Below, piece by piece: positions 46,375 to 59,156 of a DNA stretch of 64,000 nucleotides (position 1 is the first letter of the stretch; each line of letters opens with the position of its first letter). Under the pieces are notes generated by a model. It ran no database searches, was not told where the DNA came from, and saw nothing but the letters and a program-made list of their open reading frames with translations. A program made the translations under genes and the position numbers. The DNA is from Dryas octopetala. Taxonomy: Eukaryota > Streptophyta > Magnoliopsida > Rosales > Rosaceae. The DNA lies in the NCBI GenBank assembly GCA_963921425.1, contig OY992833.1:2048501-2112500 (forward strand). Direction: 5' to 3'.

Positions 46375-48770
46375 TGTTGGCATGAGTTTTCTAATTGGTT
46401 AGGGAAATCTTCTTATTTGTAAATTAATGACTTACATGCAGGGTTTCCTAGTTACATAGGATTTTCTTATTGTATAAGAAATCAAATTATGTAAGTCTTG
46501 TACCACTATATATACCTTTAATATGGAGAAGAATTAATAAAGTGTTCTAAAATTATTCAACCCTAAAACTTTCTACATGGTATCAAAGCGAGGTTTGTAT
46601 TCCTCGACATTAATTAGGCCCAACTGATTCTTGTGACCCGATGTATCCAATAATGACCCGATGTATCTTGGAATTGGTTGGGTTTTCTATGTGGCATTTG
46701 AACTCTCGTTTAGTGGAGTTTGGTCATGTAGCAGTGGGCCTATCCCTGACACATCGCCAAGATATGGTTGGATTGTGCACTATATAAGTCTTGATCGAGC
46801 AATCCTCTTCTTAACTACAAGCCAGTTTTTGAGGATAAATTAGGCTCATGGGTTTAACACATACACTTTATAGTTGGTCTCATGTGGGCTTTGACATGCA
46901 CTTTATAGTTAGTCTAGAAAGAGATTACCCAGAGGATCGGTCCTCTCATGACAGGACCAGTCCTGTTGCTCCATAAATGGTTTTTTGTGGCTCTAGAAGT
47001 CCTTCGGATGTCAATCCATGTGATAGATTGTTTACTACACCTCCCCCTTCAACTCTGAACGTCTCTAAAGAGGTATCACCTAGTCCCACTAATTTTACTA
47101 CTTCTATTGTTTCTTTTATTCCTCCTAGATATCAACTTCCACCTCATTCTACTCGTGGTCAACCCCTGTACAATATGAACCTGACCCTAAGGCTAAAGTG
47201 AAATATCATATTAATAACTATGTGTCAACCCATAGATTATCTAGATCATATGGATCCTTTGTGCATCAATTGTCTTCTATATATATACCAAGTAAATTGC
47301 AGGATGCTCTAGCAGATGCTAGATGGACCAAGGCCATGGAAGAATAAATGGAAGCTTTGCAAAAGAACTCAACTTGGGAGCTTGTTCATTTGCCAAAGGG
47401 TAAGAAGACTGTGGGTTGTCGCTGGGTTTTTGCTATCAAACATAAGTCAGACGGGTCAGTTGAAAGATTTAAAGCTAGACTAGTGGCTAAAGAATATACC
47501 CAATATTATGGAGTTGATTACCAAGAGTCTTTTGCCCCAATAGCTAATTTGAGTACAATATGTGTGCTCTCATCTATAGCAGCCAATCGTGATTGGTCTT
47601 TGTTGTAGTTTGATGTGAAGAATGTCTTCTTGCATGGTGAACTGAAAGAAGAAGTATTCATGGATCCTCCTCCAGGAATACAAGAGTTACCAGAAACAAA
47701 GATGGTGTGTAGATTGAAGAAGGCCTTGTATGGTCTAAAGCAGTCTCCTAGAGCATGGTTTGGAAGGTTCACTAAGGGAATGAAGAACTATGGCTACAGA
47801 CAGAGTAACTCGGATCACACATTATTTCTGAAAAAGAATAAGGGTAAATTTACAGCTCTAATTAATTATCTATGTGGATGATATGATTGTGATAGGTGAT
47901 GATCACGAGGAAATTGCTAAACTACAGAAGTATTTGGCCACTGAACTTGAAATGAAACAACTTGGTGATTTAAAGTATTTCCTTGGAATTGAAGTGGTTC
48001 GATCTAAACATGGGATCTTCTTATCCCAACGAAAGTATGTGCTTGATTTATTAATAGAAACATGGAAGCTTGCATGTAAATTAACCTGTGGATACTCCTA
48101 TTGAGCAAAATCACAAGTTGTTTAGGTGTTCTGACTCTACATTCACTTATAAGGGGAGATATCAAAGACTTGTGGAAAAATTGATCTAGTTGTCATATAC
48201 TCGACCGGACATTGCATATGTTGTGATTGTTGTGAGTCAATTCTTGCATAATCCCCGTAAAGTTCATATCAATAGTGTAGAGCATATATTGGGATACTTA
48301 AAGTCTTCTCCTGTTAAGGGATTATTATTTACTAAACATGGTCATCTTGATGTAAGCAGCGGGATATACATATGCAAATTGGTCGGGCTGGTTCATCATA
48401 TAATAAGCGTTCTACCTCTGGATACTTTACTTTTGTTGGTGGGAATCTTGTTCAAGGTCCAGTGCTAAAGCTGAGTTCAGAGGAACGGCCCAAGGTATTT
48501 GTGAACTATTGTGGCTTAAAATTTGCTAACTGCTATGGATCTTCATTGCGACAATAAATCTGCTATTGCGATTTCTCATAATCCGGTACAACATGATCGT
48601 ACAAAAAATGTTGAAATTGATCGACATTTTATTAAGGAGAAGTTGGAGGAGGGGATCATCAGATTTCCATTTGTTAAAACAGAAGATCAATTAGCAGAAA
48701 TTCTTACAAAAGCTGTGGCGAGTAGATTATTTCTTGACTCACTTTCCTCATTGACCACACCTTAGTCATA
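46375..48770 (+). mobile_element. Decayed Ty1/copia retrotransposon
   Basis: The 5' LTR (46375 or 46372 to 46577) starts TGTTGGCATGAG and ends CTTTCTACA. The primer site TGGTATCAAAGCGAGG follows at once (46578). The 3' LTR is absent. Gag, protease and integrase are missing: about 400 bp after the primer site the sequence is already the segment before reverse transcriptase (STRGQPLYNMN, then NNYVSTHRLSRSYGSFVHQL). The pol remains are listed separately. Confidence 0.8.
46980..48770 (+). pseudogene. Copia pol remains: reverse transcriptase and RNase H
   Basis: Reverse transcriptase motifs in order are GCRWVFAIKHKSDG, FKARLVAKEYTQ, QESFAPIA, then a TAG, FDVKNVFLHGELKEEVFMDP, ALYGLKQSPRAW, a frame change, YVDDMIVIG (the catalytic aspartates) and KYFLGIEV. 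RNase H follows with SYTRPDIAY, then HCDNKSAIAISHNP, DRHFIKEKLEEG and LAEILTKA. Stops or frameshifts lie near 47345, 47606, 47865, 48080, 48186 and across 48350-48540. It cannot make a working polyprotein. Confidence 0.9.
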
Positions 48771-49241
48771 GTAGTCTTACCATTAGAATAGAAAATAATA
48801 CTATTTTGAAAGGAAGAAATGCGGGATTCTTGGTCAGCTTCATTATTTGTTGTTTCCTTTCCTTGGTTATGTGAAGATGTCATGTGCTATTGCATCAAAC
48901 CTTTGTCTATTGGATAAGCTATTAACCAGGCTTCTGATCTCCTTTGGCTTGTTGCTAACGATGTTCCACATAAGAGAATTTAACTACTTGGCAAACGGGG
49001 ACAAGGATAGTACTGTTTTTGGGTTTATATCAAATTTTGTGTATAAATAAAATATTTTTTTGATCAAGAAATTATGTGTATTTGTATAAATAAATGTGCT
49101 TATATTTTGGTATATGTTGGCATTTTATTTATGTAGTGTCTTTTTAGGACTGTTGGTGTTTACAGTGAAATGTAGCTAGATTGCAGCTGCACACGCACTT
49201 TTAGGTCTCATACATTTTTTTCAAACAAAAGAGAAAGAACA

Positions 49242-52194
49242 ATACTTCCCTCAATTCCTGGTTGGAGGAGCTCTTCCAAACCCTCTTAAAAATGCATGTC
49301 CTTTTTTAGTCTTTTCATTCAATTTATGAATTAAGTTTTTATTTATTTAGAATGAAAAGACCAAAAAAGGCATGCTCTTGTTAGAGGGGGTTGGAGGAGC
49401 ACCTCCAACCAGGGACTAAGGGTGTAACACCCTAGAATTTTCCTATATTTTATTTTGAGTTTATAAAAATTTTTTGAGATTTATTTGGAGATATTACTAA
49501 TTTTCTAAAATTTATTTAAGGTTATTAGTAATTTAGTTATTATTTTTAGAAATTAAGGAAAACTATTTCTAAGTATTCCCAAAATTATTCAATTAGGTTT
49601 TCGTCGTTGCAAAAACAGTTTAAGGCTTTAGTATTGAAGTACTCGATAAGATGAACCCAATGGTACTATGATCATAATTATTCGAGGACTAGATTATTTA
49701 TAGAGAATTTCAGAAGTTAGATTGTATTTTTGAGGAATTAGAAAAATTGAAGAAAATAGGTAAACAAACACTTTTAAGGACATTTTCAATTATTTGGAGA
49801 AAACGTGTAAATCATTGGAGAAACTAAAAATATGGGGAGATAGTATAGAACGCCACGAACGACATCTTATCCCCGAATTATACTGACGACTACAAGATAA
49901 TTTCTGGTAAATTTCGAAAGAAATCAGAGAAATGACAAAATTTAAATAGAAAAGAAAATAGAAACAAGGATCACGATCTCAACTGTTGATCAAGTTTGAT
50001 CCAACGGAGGAGTGCTTCACAAGAAAATGGAGTGATGGCCAAGTAATGGACACGTGTTGCGCCCACAATTTGTCACCCATTATATCTTTTACTCATTGTG
50101 CCCACTAAAGTGCTAAGTAGACCCACGTAGAATTGTTAAGTGTACCCACCTTGAAGCTTATAAATAAGAAGCCATTTCTCATTTCCAAATCACACCATCA
50201 CCTTGAGAGCTTCTCTCTCTAAAATTTTTCTCTCTTTCTCTCTCTAAAATTCGTCCATTTCTCTTTCCTGAAACTCCTTAACTTGTTTTCATCATAATTT
50301 CTTCATCCGACGTCCGATTCGAGATCTGTTTTTGACCATTTGATCGTGACGCCGAGCCCGACCTTTCTAGATAGTTTCTAGGCCGATACTCTACAAAAAT
50401 TAGGCTTTCATTATCAAAGGCTAAGGTAAGTCCCTAAACCTAGTTGAAGTTTTGTTGAAATGTTGTTAGAATTTTCTCCTGTTAACTAGACTATTGTTAT
50501 GTTTAAATTAGAAAACCAAAGTAGTACTGAGGTTTTTCTTGTGGGAAGTCTTCAATCAGGTAACCCAATAACCTGCTTATTTAAATTACTAATTATTTAA
50601 GTTTTAGTTATAGTTGAAACGCTATCCGACTTTTGTTAATTAATCAACCTAATAATGAATTGAGGAAATATATATTAATTTGAAACGATGTGCTGTCTAG
50701 GAAAGTCCATAAGCAAACGGGCGTTGGACACTGGGCTTGATATCCCCCAATCTCCCATGTATTTTTCTGGGCACATCGTAGGGCATTAACTTATCAACCT
50801 CCAAGACTTTATTAAAATGAACTTGAGTAGAAACAAAATAGGGGGTTTAGGAATTGAGCCGTTACTTGGTTCCTGAACAAAAGATTCTAATATGACTGTT
50901 TGCCTCGGGGTGCGGGGTCATGTTAGATAAAAACCCAGCAAATACAGAGATTGGTCTTAGTAGACCGCTTTCTGAAATTTTTTGGGAACATGACTGAAAG
51001 GAAAGGTCACGCTGAAATTCTGTCAAAATTTACTTTTGATTGAATTATTGTCAGACTTTGGACTCCCAGTTACCCAGAGAAGAAGTTAGGACATTAGTGC
51101 TGTTAGACAGCATCATCAGGTTAAGCTTGGACTCCAGGTAGGGGGAATCCTCAAACCTTGTCTATGAGACTTTTATTGCATGTATGTATGATAATAAATA
51201 TTGTTGCGTGCGAAAATGCATTGTTTTTGCTTGTCATATCGTATGGATTTTCGTGTGTTAACTGATTGATGATTTAAGAGCAAAGGGTTGTATTTTTATA
51301 TCCTTGGGGGTTCGATTCTCTAAACTTCCGAAGGGGATTTGTACAGATGAGCTAGTCGAATGTCCGATAGGGAGGCTAGCTTATGAGGTACTAATCAGAG
51401 ATGGCTACTCTCGCTATGGTACCAAACTTATTGGTAAGCGTAATTTTTCATTAATGTGTTCGATCATCAGGTAAGTTTCAATTATTGAGTACTCACAAAA
51501 CGTTTGCGAAAGACTGCATGTTCATACTCAAAGATTGTGGAAATTCAACTATCATTATTGTTGCTGGTTTTTATGGTTAATCTTTTCCAATTGTTTTTCT
51601 ATTTTGGCCATATATCTATATGTTTATTTTAACCTACTATTTTCAAACTTAGCCGGCCAGAGTCCTCCGACGGGAAGCTATGAACATATGTAATGCTTAT
51701 TCTTACTTGCTTTCTTGCAGCTGTTCCTGGGTTTGACAATTTTGATTGATCAGTTTAGGCATAGCACTCCTGAATCTTGGTTGGCTTCCGCAATGTCTCT
51801 AGGTCCTTTACCATGTTCTTTTGCTACTATCATTGGAACCTTGTTTTCTCTTCTATTATTGTCATTTTCTTTCCGTTAAAGTTGTAATGTATTTTGAACA
51901 TCTTTAGTATTAAGGTCGGTGTCTTTTGTAAAATATTGTTTAAAGGTCTTTTATGAATCGTCACCCTAACAGGTTGGCTTTTTAATATAAACTAGTTTGA
52001 AGTGTGTTTAATTATATTAAATCATGTGTGCAATTTAACTCTGATCCAACCCGTATTCTATCAAATAAAGGGCTTAACTTGTTTAAGAAATCTTAGGATT
52101 ATAACGTTTGGAATACAAGTATTATATTCTCGGGAACTTTTAAGATGGGTGCCGCTATGGCGATCCTAGGTTGGGATGTTACAAAGGGAAGTAT
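49242..52194. mobile_element. Foldback MITE split by a solo LTR
   Basis: The left arm, ATACTTCCCTCAATTCCTGG then TTGGAGGAGCTCTTCC, pairs with the right arm, which is GGAGGAGCACCTCCAACC then AGGGACTAAGGG before the LTR and AAGTAT after it. The arms continue inward through ATGCATGTCCTTTTTTAGTC and its inverse. Without the LTR the element is about 185 bp. It is almost a perfect hairpin. Confidence 0.7.
49423..52183 (+). mobile_element. Solo LTR, 2.76 kb
   Basis: It is flanked by perfect AAGGG (49418-49422 and 52184-52188). It starts TGTAACACCCTAG and ends GGGATGTTACA, with complementary ends TGTAACA / TGTTACA. No primer site, polypurine tract or coding sequence lies inside, and I see no second copy within it. 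The best reading is a solo LTR left by recombination of a large LTR element. The short open frames inside are not genes. Confidence 0.8.
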
Positions 52195-52645
52195 CTTTCA
52201 AAGAGAAATTAGTCAAAACTTGATGGACTACAAAGTACAAACACTGATTAAAAAACAATGAAAAACAATTGTTTGCACAGTTTCTAATAATAAATTAAAT
52301 CATGTTTTAGATAAGGGAATTTTTTTAAAAAAATAGGATACATAATTGTGGTTAATCCTATTTTATAATACAAATTTAGGGTTGTGTTGATGAAATACAC
52401 TTATTTAAGGTTTATATCAATGTGGGACGATCTGTCACTTCCATCAAGATCTTCGTTTAAAAAAGACCACGTGCCGACATATTTTCATTGAAAAAATTGA
52501 CAATTCTCCTCAAAATATTAAGAAAATTAAAATTAAAACTAAAAAGAACAATAAAGAAGAGGGAGATGGCAGCACATCCCCCTTCCCACCTTGCCCCAAC
52601 CCACCTCGAGTGGCGGCCTTACCCGTCTGCAACGGCCTCACCCTC

Positions 52646-52651
<6 letters not shown>

Positions 52652-52683
<32 letters not shown>
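52652..52683. repeat. (CT)16 microsatellite
   Basis: Uninterrupted CT run within a wider pyrimidine-rich stretch. Confidence 0.9.
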
Positions 52684-52688
<5 letters not shown>

Positions 52689-52819
52689 TCTCCCTCCATT
52701 CCTCTCTTTAAAAGTTTTTAAGTAAGAAATAAAATTAAAGTTTTTCCCTAATCAATTAGGAAACTCACATCAACACTCCCTCTCAAGTTGTTGCATACAC
52801 ATCACACATGCCCATCCTT

Positions 52820-54480
52820 GTTGGGATGAAAATGCCTGGGAGGAGATGCCTCATATCCCTGGTACAAAGCCTAATGATTGATCATGGTCGTTGATTGCTA
52901 GGCTGCCTCCTGCTAATGCTTGCTTGCCTATTTTGCTAGGAGACCAAAAAATGGAGAATGGTGGAAGAGGTGTGTTTTCATGATGGGTTGGTAATTGATC
53001 ATAGAAGAAAAAGTTCAGCCTGGCTTCGTCCTTGTCTCAACCCTTCTTCTTCCACACACTACAGCCTCCACATACATACGAACAGCAGATACGTACAGAA
53101 GATCAGTATATATGTACTGGAATTGACAAAAGAATTAATGTCAAAATATTAGACACTATCAGATCTAGCAACCAAACAATAAAAGTGGTGATTAATCAAA
53201 CCCTTTTACATCTTGACTTTCTACAGCTATCCCTAAAAACTTGTGTATATTAGGTGATGTTGATGTTGTTGTTTTGTTTGTTAATTGCATTGTCATTTTG
53301 AGGCTGACTAAACTTTCAAATTTTTTCTGTAAAGAAATAAAAACTGGACGGGATGAGTGAATTTCATTACTAAACAAAAACATGTACACCTAGTTACACA
53401 TGATCATCATTCGTCAAATATATATCTAATCAATTGCCCAAATTTAAAAATGAAAAATGAAAAATAGGAAATGAACTTTGATTTTGCAAGTCTCCAGTAC
53501 CATACTATATCTAGGTCATTCTTAGGGTTCCTAGAAGGAAAGCTGATCATGGTTGGCTGGGTCTTTTCCCTATCTCTTCTTTCCAATGTCTCCATCTTAT
53601 TGCAGCTTTATTGTCCAAAGGGGCTATTATCAGCATATCCCTCTCTGCCACAAAATCTTCCATCGTTTTTTCTTGGAACTTGATGAAGTTGTCCATGAAA
53701 CAAGTATGAAACAAGTATAAATCAAACAATTTCTCCGACCTATGGCCATAAGGAGTATGAAACAAGTATAAATCAAACAAATCATAAGAACTACAGGGTT
53801 TTCCAATATCGAACCAACATACGAGTCCTAATTTTCTCTAGTCAACCGTATTCTATTAACACATCCAGTTACCTGTATCTGTGTTCCACTACATTTGAAG
53901 AATTAACATATGACTGCTTCACCTTGCCACGTTCCCCCTACTGCAGTCTCTCAAAATTTTCTTCCTCCAACCCAGAAGGAAGGGGAGAGCTCAGCTGTCT
54001 CCTCCAGTAACTCATCATATGCCTTCTTCTTCCATGTCTGAAATTCTGTTTCATGAAGAAAAGAAGAAACTATCAGATCCAGCAACCAAACAATAAAAAT
54101 GGTAATTATTAATCAAACCTTAACAACACAGACTAAATAAAGGGCTGTTTAATTAGGGATATCTATACATACCTCTGGTAAATCATTGATCTGATGTTGA
54201 TGAAGATTCTTCAGATTCCAGTTCTCCATCAGCGTCATCTTCATCTTCATCTTCAATATTACACAACCCAATCTGCTCCATCTCCTTTAATCCCCAAACA
54301 TACTGTAAGTGAGGTCATTTGTGCACAAAACCACCTCAGCCTTTGTCGATATATAGATAGGATTTAAGTCCAAACCAATGGGTTTCCACAGTTTTAGAAA
54401 ACAATGGGATGTTAGCTTTCTGGTTTCATTTATCCACGTCTTCATGCTCCTATAACTGTTTTTCAAGCTTTCTTGGTTTT
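52820..54480 (-). pseudogene. Unrecognised duplicated locus, second copy
   Basis: It is collinear with 43317-44790: GGGAGGAGAT, GGCTGCCTCCTGCTAAT, ATTGACAAAAGAATTAATGT, TTTTGCAAGTCTC, TTCTTCCTCCAACCCAGA and CTCTGGTAAATCATTGAT follow in the same order and direction. Minus-strand exon-like pieces match the first copy (see that entry) with changes that break the frame. No function can be assigned. Confidence 0.45.
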
Positions 54481-54992
54481 TCTTTTACTTTTATAAATAT
54501 ATGACTATTTTTAATTATTGATATTGTCCTTCGGCTTTTGTTAATCGTAAGCGAGCAAAGCGATCTCCTAATTTATCCCTTACACAGTGTTCAAAACGAC
54601 TGAATGGTGGCTGGGATTAGTAAAATCTGAACAGGGAGAACATCATGTCTTGGGAAGCCAATTTTGATTCAATAAAGAATCGTTTGAGTAGTCATCCTTG
54701 GTGAATCTTTTGTTTTTTGTTTTTGTGGAAAATTGAGCTGATTCTTTGGTTTGGTTGGAACTGTATATCATGTGAAATCTTCTTAGTTCTTAACTTCTTA
54801 TTATATTATATAGCATGATATAAGGTTTTTTCCTTATTTTATTTTGCCAGTATAGCATAATACCAACACGGCTTGCTTTCTAATTGTTTTTTAAACTTAT
54901 GGCATGAATCCATAATTCAGTTAGAAAAAATTAAATTGACGAGGAATTGGATTGAAGAGGAATTTGATTATTAAAGTTATTTGCTCTGTTAA

Positions 54993-56162
54993 CAAGGAAT
55001 AAAATTTCGGGTTTTGAGGAAATTTCGATGCAAATTTCGACGGAAATTTCGACAAAAATTAAACGGAAATGATAAAAATTGCTATCAAAATACGAAAATT
55101 TTGAATAAAACTTTATCATATATTTATTTAATATATTATCTACTAAATTGATAGAAAACATTGAAGAAATTAAATTATATAGTAGGTTTAATGTCATATA
55201 AGGTGAATATAATGCGCGCTGGAGCAAATATTGTTAAATAAAATTAGTATAATGAATAAACAAAATTAGTATATTCTTTATACTGTATAATTTAATTATA
55301 CACTAAAATCTAAACCCTATATACTCTATATTCTTTAGGATATTAGGTTTTAAGCCCTTTATGATACTTTTAATTATTTTTTTTATATAGAAATGTATTA
55401 AAGTTTAAGGTTTAAAATAACTAAACGAAATCTCAAACATTTTTTTTTTCTTTCCAATTGCCCAAAGGCCCCAAACCCCCCCTCGTTTTTTCTCTTTTTT
55501 TTTCTTTCCTTACTTTTTTTTCTTGTGCCTCTCTCTTCACTCTTTTATTTTTATTTTTTATCTTTCCTTCTTTTTTTTCCGTGTCTCTCACCTAGCCAAG
55601 CTTTGTCTTCACTAAGGGTAACAACCCAAATTTTGGCTTATAGGTAATTTTGTTACTTAAATTTTTCAAATTTGTTTTAAGATTTGTTTAAAGGGATTAG
55701 AAATTTCTTTAAATTTATTTTAACTAACTTAGACGTTTGGTTGTGGTTCTAGAGCCTAGTTGTGTGGAAATGAATTTTAGAAAATGAAAATTCAAGAATT
55801 TGGCGATTATTACTTTTTTCATAATTAAATTATAAGAGTAGGATTTTTTTCATAATTTTTTTTGAAAGCAATTTGACTATTTTGAGGTTATAGGAAATTA
55901 GTACTCATCAATACGAGTTCGTAGAATTTTTCGGTGAATTATCTGGAGTCTCGAGCTATTTTTGGTGAATTTATGAAGTTGGAGAAAATAGAAAATATGA
56001 AAATTTCGATAACTTTTGGTAAATTTCGGTAAATTTCAGTAAATTTCAATAAATTTCGGTAAATTTTGGCGAAATTCAAAAATTTCGGCGAAATCTTCCC
56101 GAAAAATTAAAAAACATGTGTTTCGATTTCGACACCCTAAAAAAACGAAATTTAATACCTTG
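54993..56162 (+). mobile_element. Non-autonomous hAT-like element, copy D
   Basis: The flanks are perfect TCTGTTAA at 54985-54992 and 56163-56170. It starts CAAGGAATAAAATTTCGGG and ends CGAAATTTAATACCTTG. The left half follows the family (ATAATGCGCGCT at about 55209, a pyrimidine tract at 55438-55575). The right half (from about 55610) differs: it begins GGGTAACAACCCAAATTTTGG and resembles the start of a TGTAACACCC-type LTR, so part of another element may have been captured or inserted. Confidence 0.8.
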
Positions 56163-56170
56163 TCTGTTAA

Positions 56171-57707
56171 CCATCTTTATTGAAAGAAGCTAAAGAGATG
56201 TGTGATGTGATGGAAGAAATCTTGTTAGCTATATATGTAAAGAAGAAAAAGTTTATTGAAATTGAAATTTTCTGTTTGTTGTAGCCTGGGACACTATTGA
56301 TTAGTGTGAATGTATTTATATTGCAAGATGACCTGAGGGCACACACTTCCTTACTAGCTCAAAGTGACTCTCAATCCCCCTTGAATAGCCAATAGCATAA
56401 GACTACTTCGATGCCAAGTATATATACACTTTGATGCCAATTTTTATTATTTGAGACTTGAAATTTGTTTCATTTAGTGAATTGAAAATCACTTTTTAAT
56501 TAATTAAATTATGGTAAGCTAGTGAAATTAGGGGTAGTAGAGTGAGGAGAGGAAGCTAGCTTAGCTAGGGAAGGCAAAAGTTGCAGACTTTAAGGAAGCT
56601 ACAACATAGAGAGCAACTGAACAAGTCTGAGACAATTTGCATATCTGCACAGTAATGCTTGCAATGTATATGTAAAATTGCAAATGCAAGTGGGTTTCTC
56701 ACTGTCTTCTTTTCAAGTGTTGACAGTTGTAAGAGTAAAACAAACAAATTAATGAACAAAGACAACTATCAAGATAATGCACAAATATTTGAGGGCTGTC
56801 TGTGTATAAAATTACAGTACTATTTGAAAATTTCTGTATTTTTTTCTGCTATGTTTTGACAATTATCTTATGAGTTATAAAGTTTTATAGGGTACGGTGT
56901 CATCACAAACATCATCAATGGTGGACTTGAGTGTGGTCACTAGTCAGGGTTGGAATGCTAAGGTGGAGGATTGCATTGGGTTCTAAAGAGGCATTGTGAA
57001 TTGCTTGGGGGTTGAATATCAACCTTGACTGCTACACCCTAGAGGCCTTTTGGGTAGGGACTCAAAGACAATGTCATTCAATTGTCTCAAGAGTCAATGT
57101 AATTGGATCAAGAGCCAATGTAATATGAGTTTTACTTTCAGTTTTTCCTTTTGTTTTTTTGGATGGGGGTTGGTGGTGTTGTCACTACAGTTGTGACATT
57201 GCTTCATGTGATGGAAAGTTATGAGAATAAGGCCACATATGATCATTCCCCATCCTGTTGGTTAAGTTCTGCATTTGTAATAATCCCGAGGAATTTATGA
57301 GCTAATAATAGATGAATTATTCAATTATTGATTAAAAGTTTGTTGGTTTTGGTGATTTTTTAATGGGGTTTCATATATTGTCATTAACAATTATATTCAA
57401 GAATGGGGTTGTATTATTTATAATTTTTCTATGTAGTATGAAGGTCTCTCCAATAATTTTTTCAGATTTTTGGTGTTGAGCCATCTTCAATGACACATAT
57501 TTATATATAGCTAGCTTATTTGTGTGTGTTTATTATATAGGATGAACCCAAATGAGATTGACAATGATGATTAAGTTACAGACCTAGTGTATAGAGTCTT
57601 AGGTCCTGGGTGTCGGGTCCCGAGTCCTGGGTTCGGGATCTCGAGCCCCATATCTTGGATCTTGGGTCTCATGGGTCGGGTATTGAGTCTTGGGTTCAAA
57701 CTCTAAG
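56171..57707. other. No gene recognised
   Basis: AT-rich sequence. Around 57595-57710 a run of GGGTC / CCGAG / TTGGGTC words forms an imperfect short repeat just outside the next hAT element. Frames at 56565-56859 on both strands lack family features. Confidence 0.4.
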
Positions 57708-57952
57708 TCCAAATCTAGGGATCACCAAAAAGCCCAAGGCCCGAAGCCCGCCCGGCCCATTAAGCCAGAAGCCCGATCTGGCCCGAAATTTGGGCCGGCC
57801 CGGCCCGGCCTGAATAGTCAGTGGGTTGGGCTTAGGCCATCCCCTTGAAGCCCACGGGCCGCCCAAAGCCAGGCCCACTTAGGCCCGCTCGTTTAGGCCC
57901 GGCTCAAAGCCCATTTACACACAATATATCTTCAATAAAAAAATATAGGATG

Positions 57953-58026
57953 TTGGCTATGTTGTGAATCGAACATGAGACCTCATGAAACAAACTTCAA
58001 CTCTCAACCAACTGAGTTGACTAGTT
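57953..58026 (-). repeat. tRNA-like sequence, left arm
   Basis: The minus strand reads TCAACTCAGTTGGTTGAGAG (similar to a tRNA D-arm and A box) and, about 30 bp later, CATGTTCGATTCACAAC (similar to a B box GGTTCGANTCC). The cloverleaf stems do not pair well, so it is not a working tRNA gene. A tRNA-derived SINE head is possible. Confidence 0.5.
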
Positions 58027-59156
58027 TATTTGTCTAATTGGTGAATCATAACATATTTAATAGGTTTTCCATTTGTATACTCTAATAAACTATTAGAGTA
58101 TACTCTAACAGTTTCCATTTAATAGGTTTTCCATTTGTAAATTATTAATATATTTATTAAGTTATTATATAATACTATAATCATATAATGTTAGTAAATA
58201 GTAATAGTGTAAACTGTGTAATACCATAAATAATAAACTTTTAAACTTATATACAATATTACAAATTTACAACTATAATTATTAAAGTTATTATAATAAA
58301 CTTTTATAATACAACTATAATTAAAGTTATTAAACCACGATCATTCATTAATTCAACAATCTGAACCGTTCATTTTTTATGTTGATAGTCAAAGATTATC
58401 CTTACACAAAATCGGCCAAATAGGAATTTATCTACCCGTTCGAATGTTCGATTATCATTAGAAAAATCATGATCATTCATTAATTCGACCACCGTTACGT
58501 CACTCTTACATCTCCGATTAAGCTTATTTTTTGCAAAAATTCTCTTTGAGTGGGGAACTAAAGTTTGAACGGTTTGGATCGTTGAAAACACGATCGATAT
58601 GTGAACTTCTACATATAAATACACTTGAAGAGTATAATTCTAATAACTTTCCCGTTGAAACCTTGTTGTTTCCATAATTATGAAGACCACAACGTGATTT
58701 CAACAATCTGACCCGTTCATTTTCTATGTTCATAGTCAAAGATCATCCTTACAAAAAATCGGCCAAATCGAAATTCATCTACCCATTCGATTATCATTAG
58801 AAAAACCACGATCGCTTATTAATTCGACCACCATTATGTCACTTTTACATCTTCGATTGAGCTCATTTTTGCACGAATTATCTTTGAGTGAGGAACTAAA
58901 ATTTGAATGGTTCGGATCGTTGAAAACACAATTGCATCGTTTGTTTATAAAAATATGTAATAAAATATATAATAAAACATATGTACATTTATGTTTTATT
59001 ATTGTTGTATATAATTTTAAAAGTTTATTATTTATGGTATTACACTATTACTAACATAATAGTATTATATAATAACTTAATAAGCATATTAATAATTTAT
59101 TGAAGTAAACAAATGAAAGAGCTATTAAATATGCTATGATTCACAAACTTAACAAT

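Noticed and set aside
48847..49050. 67-aa frame similar to the minus-strand frame at 43078-43305 taken as a gene family
   Set aside because: The likeness is of the DNA of an inverted repeat. Neither frame has protein features, and the third copy at 22700-22860 does not keep the frame.
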